The notes beneath the pieces are model-generated. The model had not been told where the DNA came from, ran no database searches, and saw nothing but the letters and a program-made list of their open reading frames with translations. From contig NZ_JAPKIB010000002.1 of the NCBI RefSeq assembly GCF_036759925.1, positions 248,001 to 312,000 of the forward strand: DNA of 64,000 nt. Direction: 5' to 3'. How positions within the stretch are numbered: the stretch's first letter is position 1; each line of letters opens with the position of its first letter. The position numbers were made by a program, and so were the translations under genes. Positions 7,224-13,931 of this stretch are shown here, piece by piece. The DNA is from Kluyvera sp036759925. GTDB taxonomy: Bacteria; Pseudomonadota; Gammaproteobacteria; Enterobacterales; Enterobacteriaceae.

Positions 7224-8843
7224 ATGGCCCATTGTGCGCAATCCCCTTCTTTTATTTTACATCAGGTTACCTGCCAGTTTGCGACGGGTGATACTCTTTT
7301 TGGTCCGCTTAATTTATCGCTGGAACGTTCACGCTGTGGCCTTGTTGGGCGCAACGGTGTGGGCAAATCCCGACTGCTGCGCCTGTTGGCTGGCGTCGAT
7401 GCCCCCTCAGACGGACATATCGAACGTTTTGTATCCTGTGCCTATGTCGCTCAACAGCATGCGGCCTCAGCGGAAACCACGCTAGCTGAGCTGCTGGGCT
7501 ATGACGCAATTTTCGCCGCGCTGCGGCGTCTCGAGCAAGGCCAGCCCTACGATGACGATATCGAGATGCTGGACGGTTTCTGGGATCTACCGGACCGCCT
7601 CCATGTCGCTTTTCAGGGGGCAGGGTTGGGGGAGTTTAGCCCGCTAAGGCTGGCCAGCTCCTTAAGCGGCGGCGAACGGGTGAAAGCGCTGCTTTGCGCC
7701 GCGTTCACCTCAGGTGCCTATTTTCTGCTGCTTGATGAACCTACCAACCATCTGGACCGCTCAGGGCGCGAGTGGTTCTATCGACAGCTTGATGTTTGGC
7801 AGGGCGGGGCGCTTGTCGCGAGCCACGACCGGGAACTGCTGGCGCGGATGCCGCGAATTCTTGAGCTGACGCCAGCGGCGCTACGCAGCTATGGTGGCAG
7901 CTACGAGCACTATCAACAGCAGCGTGATGCGGAACAGCAGGCGGCGCGAGCCGCACTCGATCATGCCGCCACTGAACGCCGTCGCACGCGTGCCAGGCAG
8001 CACAAAGAGCATGATGACTGCCAGAGGCGTTCAGCTAAAACGCTGCGCACCGTCGATTCTCTCAATATCGCCTCGTTTGAACGGGTGAAGTACAAAGGGG
8101 CGGCAAGAGAGCGGCCTGGCACCCTGTTGCGCCAGCATCGTGAGCAGCAGGGGGGATTGGACAGTGCGGTGAAGCAGGCACGGGAGCGGGTGGAAGAGGA
8201 TATGCCCGTGATGTTTACTCTGCCCGGTAGCGTGGTGCCCTGCGGTAAGCAGGTTCTGGTGCTGGAGGCGCTACAGCTGGCACATCAGGCACATCCTGCT
8301 CTCGACTGGCGCATGGACGGCCCGATGCGGGTGGCGCTGCGTGGCCCCAACGGCTGCGGAAAAACGACGTTGCTTAAAACGCTAGTTGGGCTTGAAACGC
8401 CTCTGGCCGGACACTGCCAGCTATCGGTCGCGGCTGCCTGGCTGGATCAGCATCTTAGCCAGTTCGACTTATCGTTATCGGTAATGGACCATCTTCGCGC
8501 GGGCGATACGCCGCTGGAGGAAGGGGCACTGCGTACCCGGCTGGCGCAGTTGCAGCTTGGGGCGGATAAAGTGAACTTGCCGTTATCAGCGCTCAGCGGT
8601 GGCGAACGGTTAAAGGCGGCGCTGGCCTGCGTACTGTGGCGACGAGAGTCGACGCAGCTCTTATTGCTGGATGAGCCGACCAACCATCTCGATCTGGCAT
8701 CGGTTCAGGCCATTGAGGCGGCGCTGGCTGATTTTCCGGGGGCGATGCTGGTGGTGTCTCACGATGAGGCGTTCTTACAGGGGTTGAAACTGACGCATGC
8801 GCTGGAGTGGCGCGAGTCGGGGTGGCATTTTACCGCGTTATAG
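7224..8843 (+). CDS. ABC-F family ATPase, unassigned subgroup
   Basis: A 539-residue soluble protein with two ABC ATPase domains in one chain and no membrane segments, the ABC-F layout. Domain 1 has Walker A GRNGVGKS, signature LSGGERVKA and Walker B LLLDEPTNHLD; domain 2 has GPNGCGKTT, LSGGERLKAA and LLLLDEPTNHLD. Between them (about residues 225-310) lies a charged Arg/Gln/Glu-rich linker typical of proteins that reach into the ribosomal E site. ABC-F proteins act on ribosomes (EttA, Uup, YheS, YbiT, or antibiotic-resistance types); this one does not match any of the four E. coli members in length or ends. The start at 7224 has AGGAG 5 bases upstream. It is absent from this locus in E. coli. 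Confidence 0.85.
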   Translation: MAHCAQSPSFILHQVTCQFATGDTLFGPLNLSLERSRCGLVGRNGVGKSRLLRLLAGVDAPSDGHIERFVSCAYVAQQHAASAETTLAELLGYDAIFAALRRLEQGQPYDDDIEMLDGFWDLPDRLHVAFQGAGLGEFSPLRLASSLSGGERVKALLCAAFTSGAYFLLLDEPTNHLDRSGREWFYRQLDVWQGGALVASHDRELLARMPRILELTPAALRSYGGSYEHYQQQRDAEQQAARAALDHAATERRRTRARQHKEHDDCQRRSAKTLRTVDSLNIASFERVKYKGAARERPGTLLRQHREQQGGLDSAVKQARERVEEDMPVMFTLPGSVVPCGKQVLVLEALQLAHQAHPALDWRMDGPMRVALRGPNGCGKTTLLKTLVGLETPLAGHCQLSVAAAWLDQHLSQFDLSLSVMDHLRAGDTPLEEGALRTRLAQLQLGADKVNLPLSALSGGERLKAALACVLWRRESTQLLLLDEPTNHLDLASVQAIEAALADFPGAMLVVSHDEAFLQGLKLTHALEWRESGWHFTAL

Positions 8844-8848
8844 ATAAA

Positions 8849-8876
8849 AAAATCCCCGCCATAAGGCAGGGATTTT
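8849..8876. terminator. Bidirectional terminator between the ABC-F gene and cspA
   Basis: AATCCCCGCC-ATAA-GGCAGGGATT (one mismatch) with an A-run on the left and T-rich sequence on the right, lying between convergent stop codons. Confidence 0.8.
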
Positions 8877-8896
8877 CAATTCTTAGCGGCGTTAAC

Positions 8897-9109
8897 TTAC
8901 AGGGAAGTTACGTTGCCAGCTGCTGGGCCTTTAGCGCCATTCTCGATGGTGAAGGAAACTTTCTGACCTTCGTCCAGAGATTTGTAGCCATCGTTCTGGA
9001 TAGCAGAGAAGTGTACGAACACGTCTTTAGAACCATCGTCAGGAGTGATGAAGCCGAAACCTTTATCAGCGTTGAACCATTTTACGATACCAGTCATTTT
9101 ACCGGACAT
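8897..9109 (-). CDS. cspA: Major cold shock protein CspA
   Basis: A 70-residue cold-shock-domain RNA chaperone, identical in length to E. coli CspA. RNP1 (KGFGFI) and RNP2 (VFVHF) are intact, giving the aromatic nucleic-acid-binding face. It melts mRNA structure at low temperature. The long leader with a cold box (next entry) separates CspA from other Csp paralogues, and position next to the glyS/hokA block agrees with E. coli cspA. Expression should be cold-induced through leader refolding and mRNA stabilisation. Confidence 0.97.
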   Translation of the reverse strand: MSGKMTGIVKWFNADKGFGFITPDDGSKDVFVHFSAIQNDGYKSLDEGQKVSFTIENGAKGPAAGNVTSL

Positions 9110-9265
9110 AGAAATTACCTTTAAAAATTAATTGAGCCTTTCGGCGATATGGCATGCTTTACAGAATTTAAAGCGTAAAGGAAATGTCACTACGAGGGGT
9201 ACCAATGGATAACCTTGAAGGGAACTGCTTTACTCAACTGCTTTGTGGTCTGTATGTCAAACCTT
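9110..9265 (-). promoter_or_regulatory. cspA cold-shock 5' leader (thermosensor) with cold box
   Basis: Reading the minus strand, the 156-base leader closely follows the E. coli cspA leader: it begins near AAGGTTTGACATACAGACC (cold box, 9247-9259), passes through TACCCCTCGTAGTG and GCCATATCGCCGAAAGGC, and ends with AAGGTAA before the ATG. In E. coli this leader refolds in the cold to expose the ribosome site. The 5' end at about 9265 is by analogy; a TTAATA -10-like hexamer is just upstream of it. Confidence 0.85.
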
Positions 9266-9402
9266 GGATGTATTAACGCATACTTCTTATCGCAAAAGCA
9301 AACGTTATCTACGGATAAATTATAAAGCCCCTGGGGTTTTAGGATTGGCATGTGATCATAATTACTTGATAAATAATGATTACTTTACTTGTGAGTGGTT
9401 TG

Positions 9403-9449
9403 TAAAAAAACGTTTATTTGGCCCCGACAGCGCACTGCCGGGGCCAAAT
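9403..9449 (-). terminator. Terminator of the aromatic-acid symporter gene
   Basis: On the minus strand ATTTGGCCCCG...CGGGGCCAAAT forms a strong stem, starting 2 bases after the stop and followed within about 6 bases by T7. Confidence 0.85.
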
Positions 9450-9450
9450 A

Positions 9451-10824
9451 TCAAACCTTTTGTGCCGATTCAGGCAGCGCTGCCGCTGTGTTGTTGCCTT
9501 GATTCTGCTGGTTTTTACCGGCCGCGTACTTCACCATCAATGCGATGGCAGACAGTACTGCTGGAATCGCCAGCAGGGCAAAAATCGTCTTAAACGACAG
9601 CTCCGCCTGCATCAGGAAAGCGCCGCTGAAAGCGCCGAGGATCCCGCCGAAGCGTCCCAGACCCAGCATCCAGGCCACGCCAGTTGCACGGCCCTGGGTT
9701 GGATAAAAGCCGGCCGCCAGCGCTGGCATTGAGGACTGCGCGCCGTTCATAATCGTCCCCGCGATAAACACCATCACGCCCATCAGCACCAGGTTGCTGG
9801 TTGAGAAGCCCACCAGGCAGACAAAGACGCCGGTTAGCAGGTAGCCTACCGCCACCACTTTGTTCGGGTTAATTTTGTCCATCAGCGCGCCCAGAACCAG
9901 CACACCAATGCCCCCACCGAGCGGGAACAGCGCGGTGATGATAGAAGCCTGACTCAACGTCGCGCCGGTCTCACGGATCAGCAGCGGCAGCCAACTCGTC
10001 AGCAGGTAGAAGATAAGCAGGCCCATAAAGTAGGTCAGGCACAGCATGATGGTTCCGACCAGGTAGCGCGGCGAGAAAATCACCCCTAGCGCCGACTGCT
10101 CTTTGACCTGCCCCGCCTCCTGCAGGACAAAGTGGGTATTCTCTGGCAGCGCGGCAATATGGCGCAGAATGTTGGCAATCTGCTGCTGAGAGCGGTTTTT
10201 AACGGCGAGGTAGCGGGCCGACTCCGGCAACAGGAAAATTAACGCGATCGCCAGTGCCAGCGGCATCACGCCGCCCAACACCAGCACGCTCTGCCAGCCA
10301 TAATGCGGGATCATCCATGCGGAGATGAAGCCGCCCATTGATGAACCAATCGGGAAGCCGACGAACATCAGGTTCACCAGCAGCGCGCGGCGGCGTTCTG
10401 GCGCGTATTCACTCATTAGCGTCGCGGCATTTGGCATGGCGGCACCAAGCCCTAAGCCGGTTAAAAAGCGCAAAACCGTCAGCTGCGTCAGCGAGGTGGC
10501 GAAGGCGGTAATCAGGCTGAAGCCGCCAAAGACCAGAATCGACAGTACCAGCACCTTTTTGCGGCCAATGCGGTCAGCCATCGGTCCCGCGGTCAGCGCG
10601 CCAACGGCAAGGCCAACCAACGCGGCGCTCATTACCGGGCCGAGGTCAGATTTCTGCACGCCCCATTCCTGAACCAGGTCGGATGCAATGAAGCCGATAA
10701 TGGCGGTATCAAAGCCGTCCATCGCCACGGTCACAAAGCACAGCGCCAGAATCATCCACTGGTACTTTGAGAAGGGGTGGCGGTTGATAAAAGCCTGAAT
10801 ATCCGTTGTTGTCTGTGTTGTCAT
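9451..10824 (-). CDS. Aromatic acid:H+ symporter (AAHS family, PcaK/BenK-like)
   Basis: A 457-residue MFS transporter with 12 predicted membrane segments. The first helix contains the AAHS signature DGFD (in VTVAMDGFDTAIIGF), whose two aspartates are needed for aromatic acid transport in PcaK/MhpT-type symporters; the loop 2-3 motif GPMADRIGRKKVL is present. It most likely imports a benzoate-, hydroxybenzoate- or phenylpropionate-type acid with protons across the inner membrane. No catabolic gene is adjacent, so the substrate cannot be read from context. This gene is not in the E. coli version of the locus. AGGA lies 8 bases before the ATG. Confidence 0.85.
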   Translation of the reverse strand: MTTQTTTDIQAFINRHPFSKYQWMILALCFVTVAMDGFDTAIIGFIASDLVQEWGVQKSDLGPVMSAALVGLAVGALTAGPMADRIGRKKVLVLSILVFGGFSLITAFATSLTQLTVLRFLTGLGLGAAMPNAATLMSEYAPERRRALLVNLMFVGFPIGSSMGGFISAWMIPHYGWQSVLVLGGVMPLALAIALIFLLPESARYLAVKNRSQQQIANILRHIAALPENTHFVLQEAGQVKEQSALGVIFSPRYLVGTIMLCLTYFMGLLIFYLLTSWLPLLIRETGATLSQASIITALFPLGGGIGVLVLGALMDKINPNKVVAVGYLLTGVFVCLVGFSTSNLVLMGVMVFIAGTIMNGAQSSMPALAAGFYPTQGRATGVAWMLGLGRFGGILGAFSGAFLMQAELSFKTIFALLAIPAVLSAIALMVKYAAGKNQQNQGNNTAAALPESAQKV

Positions 10825-11145
10825 GCGGTAATTCCTGCTAATCGGTGCGAAGAAGTGGTTTTTACAACGCTTATCTTCTTCGTCGGTATTGAGGTATTTG
10901 GGCGATTATCGAACGTTTTGTCGTTAATCGTTCGTTAAATAAAATCACTTATGCCGCAGGACAACAATCCGCCGTGGTCAGGAAGTGTGCGATTATCGCG
11001 CTATCCGTGGTGAATTGGCTAATTTATAAATGAAAAATAGCGATATATCATGGTCTTACTCCTGTTTTTGTACCGGGTTCTCGCGATGATAAATGTGATG
11101 AATGCAACAGCTTGTTAACATTTTGCGGTAACCATCGGAGAACGT
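10825..11145. other. Intergenic region between the symporter gene and yiaF
   Basis: No gene is seen. An inverted pair CGAACG (10910-10915) and CGTTCG (10929-10934), centres about 19 bases apart, lies about 90 bases upstream of the symporter start and is a candidate operator for a dimeric regulator. The rest is AT-rich and should hold the divergent promoters. Confidence 0.35.
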
Positions 11146-11196
11146 ATGAAAAAGGTATCTTGCGGCGCGGCTCTGGACTATCCTTGTCACCGTTAG
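11146..11196 (+). CDS. Possible 16-codon leader peptide upstream of yiaF
   Basis: ATG at 11146 has GGAG 5 bases upstream and opens a 16-codon frame (MKKVSCGAALDYPCHR, then TAG). The stop codon overlaps a small hairpin GGCAC-GTGT-GTGCC (11196-11209), and a T7 run follows at 11219-11225, just before the yiaF ribosome site. This arrangement resembles a translated leader with an attenuator, but the T-run is 9 bases from the stem and there is no run of one regulatory codon. Purely a candidate. Confidence 0.35.
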   Translation: MKKVSCGAALDYPCHR

Positions 11197-11243
11197 GCAC
11201 GTGTGTGCCGGTTTGCGCTTTTTTTGGCTGAAGGAGTAAGAAA

Positions 11244-11954
11244 ATGGCGACAGGAAAGTCCTGCTCTCGCTGGTTTGCGCCTGTTGCGGCGTTATTAATG
11301 GTGGTTAGCCTGAGTGGGTGTTTTGATAAGGAAGGCGATCAGCGTAAAGCATTCGTCGATTTCCTACAGAATACCGTAATGCGTGGCGGTGAACGCCTGC
11401 CGACGCTGACCGCTGACCAGAAAAAACAGTTCGGGCCTTTTGTTTCCGACTACGCCGTTATTTACGGCTACTCACAGCAGGTAAGCCAGGCGATGGATGC
11501 AGGCTTGCGTCCGGTTGTTGATAGCGTTAATGCGATTCGCGTGCCGCAAGATTACATGACTCAGCGCGAGCCGCTGCGTCAGGCTAACGGTTCACTGGGC
11601 GTGCTGAGCCAACAGCTGCAGAATGCGAAAATGCAGGCTGATGCCGCGCATGCTGCGCTGAAACAGGCCGATGACCTGAAGCCGGTGTTTGATCAGGTGT
11701 ACAGCAAAGTGGTGACCGGCCCGTCCGATGCGCTGCAGCCGCTGATCCCAGCCGCGCAGGTGTTCACTCAGCAGCTGGTGCAGGTGGGTGATTTTGTTGC
11801 GCAGCAGGGTACTCAGGTGAGCTTTGTGGCGAATGGTATCCAGTTCCCAACTTCGCAGCAGGCAAGTCAGTACAACTCGCTGATTGGCCCGCTGGCGGCA
11901 CAGCACCAGGCGTTTAGCCAGGCGTGGACCGCAGCGGTTAACGCCACCCGATAA
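11244..11954 (+). CDS. yiaF: YiaF lipoprotein (DUF3053)
   Basis: A 236-residue protein, the length of E. coli YiaF. It has an N-terminal hydrophobic segment ending in a lipobox (VVSLSGCFDKEGD, Cys near residue 27), so it should be lipidated in the envelope. The rest is alpha-helical and Gln/Ala-rich with no catalytic motif. Function unknown. AAGGAG lies at 11231-11236. It is convergent with ghrB, as expected for this locus. Confidence 0.88.
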   Translation: MATGKSCSRWFAPVAALLMVVSLSGCFDKEGDQRKAFVDFLQNTVMRGGERLPTLTADQKKQFGPFVSDYAVIYGYSQQVSQAMDAGLRPVVDSVNAIRVPQDYMTQREPLRQANGSLGVLSQQLQNAKMQADAAHAALKQADDLKPVFDQVYSKVVTGPSDALQPLIPAAQVFTQQLVQVGDFVAQQGTQVSFVANGIQFPTSQQASQYNSLIGPLAAQHQAFSQAWTAAVNATR

Positions 11955-11963
11955 GCATTATGA

Positions 11964-11986
11964 CTGCCCGGCGCGATGCCGGGCAG
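11964..11986. terminator. Convergent hairpin between yiaF and ghrB
   Basis: CTGCCCGGC-GCGAT-GCCGGGCAG, a perfect 9-bp stem between the two convergent stop codons. Confidence 0.7.
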
Positions 11987-11993
11987 CGTCGCT

Positions 11994-12968
11994 TTAGCCC
12001 GCAACCTGTGGGTTTACGCAGTTCTTCTCCACGTTCCCCTGCAATGCATCAATCAGGTTATCCACCGCACAGGCCGCCATGTTGTAGCGGGTTTCATGCG
12101 TCGCGGAACCGATATGCGGCAGCGCCACCACGTTAGGCAACGTCAGTAGCGGGGAGTCTACCGGCAGCGGCTCCTGCTCAAACACGTCCAGCCCGGCGGC
12201 GTGGATCTCACCGTTTTGCAGCGCGGCAATCAGCGCCTGCTCGTCCACTACCGGGCCACGGCCGGCGTTGATAAAGATGGCGGAAGATTTCATACGGGCA
12301 AACTGCTCGGCGCCGAACAGGTGGTGCGTCTCTTCACTTAGCGGCAGGATCAGGCAGACAAAATCAGCCTCTTCCAGCAGCGTATTTAAATCACAGTAGC
12401 GGGCGTTAAAGCGCTCTTCCGCCTGCGGATGGTGGCGTCGTGCATTGTAGAGAATCGGCATGTTGAAACCGAAATGCGCGCGCTGGGCGAGGGCCATACC
12501 AATACGTCCCATCCCGACAATCCCCAATGTCTTGTGGTGTACGTCGATGCCGAACCAATCCGGGCCGATGCCCTGTTTCCACTCGCCCGCTTTGACGCGC
12601 TCGGCGACTTCCACCACGCGGCGGGCGGAGCTTAACACCAGCGTCATCAGCGTATCGGCCACGGTTTCGGTTAGCACCGTCGGCGTGTGCATCAGCAGGA
12701 CGCGGCGAGCGTTCAGCGCATCGACATCGAAATTGTCATAGCCCACGGAGATGGTGGAGGTGGCGCGCAGCTTCGGCATCTTCTCTAACAAAGCAGTATC
12801 AACGGTTTCACTGGAGCCCAACAGCCCTTCAGCATTGGCGAACGCCTCGGCGTGCTGTTGCACGGTCTCTGGGTGCAGGTTGGGTACGCGGGTGATGGTG
12901 AAATGATCGTTCAGGCGTTGCAACAAATCGTCAGGCAGGGCTTTGTAGAGAATAACGGACGGCTTCAT
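11994..12968 (-). CDS. ghrB: Glyoxylate/hydroxypyruvate reductase B (2-ketogluconate reductase)
   Basis: A 324-residue D-2-hydroxyacid dehydrogenase, the length of E. coli GhrB (TkrA/YiaE). It reduces glyoxylate, hydroxypyruvate and 2-keto-D-gluconate with NADPH in the cytoplasm. The Rossmann motif GMGRIGMAL is near residue 155; catalytic-site signatures NAGRGPVVDE, FEQEPLP and LPHIGSAT with the catalytic His are present. The internal ATG at 12968 is used because GGAG precedes it at the right distance and it gives the family length; an upstream ATG 12 bases earlier lacks this. Confidence 0.93.
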   Translation of the reverse strand: MKPSVILYKALPDDLLQRLNDHFTITRVPNLHPETVQQHAEAFANAEGLLGSSETVDTALLEKMPKLRATSTISVGYDNFDVDALNARRVLLMHTPTVLTETVADTLMTLVLSSARRVVEVAERVKAGEWKQGIGPDWFGIDVHHKTLGIVGMGRIGMALAQRAHFGFNMPILYNARRHHPQAEERFNARYCDLNTLLEEADFVCLILPLSEETHHLFGAEQFARMKSSAIFINAGRGPVVDEQALIAALQNGEIHAAGLDVFEQEPLPVDSPLLTLPNVVALPHIGSATHETRYNMAACAVDNLIDALQGNVEKNCVNPQVAG

Positions 12969-13070
12969 GGGTATCTCCATGGGTTGAAGAGGGAAGTGTT
13001 GATCGTTAGCAGGCTTAACAATCCCACAGCGGGGCGAAAAGTACCAGTCCAGAAAATGGGGTGGGAAGAA

Positions 13071-13098
13071 ACCGGACAGGGAAAGCGCCCTGTCCGGT
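13071..13098 (-). terminator. Terminator downstream of yiaD
   Basis: ACCGGACAGGG pairs perfectly with CCCTGTCCGGT around a 6-base loop, followed on the minus strand by TTCTTCCC. It begins 8 bases after the yiaD stop. Confidence 0.75.
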
Positions 13099-13105
13099 CA
13101 GGGTG

Positions 13106-13765
13106 TTACTGCGGGCTTAAGGTGATTTCTACGCGACGGTTCTGCGCTTTGCCTTCCGCGGTGCTGTTGCTGGCGATAGGATTCGCCGGGCCCATACCGG
13201 AAGTCCGGATGCGGGCAGCGGCCACGCCCTGGGTAATCAGTGAACTGGCTACGGAGTCAGCGCGCTGCTGCGACAGCGTCATGTTCAACTGCTGGCTGCC
13301 GGTGCTATCGGTGTAGCCGACCACGTTCACCGCCGTTTTTTCATACTCTTTCAGCACCATTGCCACGCCGGTCAGGGTGTTAGCCCCTGCGGGCTTCAGA
13401 GTGGAAGAGGAGCTGTCGAAGGTGACGTTGTTTGGCATGTTCAGCACGATATTGTTGCCGTTACGTGTGACGCTTACGCCGGTTCCCTGCATTTTCTGAC
13501 GCAGTTTGGCTTCCTGGGCATCCATGTAGTAGCCCACGCCGCCGCCAACGGCTGCACCGGCCGCTGCGCCAATTAACGCCCCTTTACCGCGATCGTGTTT
13601 AGAGGAGGCCAGCGCGCCGATACCCGCGCCCACGAGTGTACCGAGGCCTGCACCAATGCCGGTTTTGCTGGCTTCTTGTTCACCGGTATACGGGTTGGTG
13701 GTACAGCCGGAAACGGCCAGAGCGCCGCTAACCAGGGCCGCAATCATGAGCATGCGTTTTTTCAT
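13106..13765 (-). CDS. yiaD: YiaD OmpA-family outer-membrane lipoprotein
   Basis: A 219-residue lipoprotein. The signal peptide ends in the lipobox ALAVSGC (Cys21). Residues about 35-85 form two glycine-zipper stretches (GAGLGTLVGAGIGAL and GALIGAAAGAAVGGGVG). The C-terminal third is an OmpA-like peptidoglycan-binding domain with VVGYTDSTGSQQLN and LSQQRADSVASSL and the RRVEI ending. It should tie the outer membrane to the cell wall; in E. coli it was found as a multicopy suppressor of a BamD temperature-sensitive mutant, as I recall. Length and order match E. coli. Confidence 0.92.
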   Translation of the reverse strand: MKKRMLMIAALVSGALAVSGCTTNPYTGEQEASKTGIGAGLGTLVGAGIGALASSKHDRGKGALIGAAAGAAVGGGVGYYMDAQEAKLRQKMQGTGVSVTRNGNNIVLNMPNNVTFDSSSSTLKPAGANTLTGVAMVLKEYEKTAVNVVGYTDSTGSQQLNMTLSQQRADSVASSLITQGVAAARIRTSGMGPANPIASNSTAEGKAQNRRVEITLSPQ

Positions 13766-13931
13766 CTTATTTCCTTAATCCTTTTTATTCTTTGCCACGG
13801 CAGGTGTGGCGGTTGATTATGACGTGCAAAACCGGGGAAAATTCCCGGAAGATTTTGTCTTTTTGTAAAAAACATTGAGCGATGAACAAAACGTCGCCGA
13901 ACCACCTGCATCAGCTATCCGGGAGCCCGCT

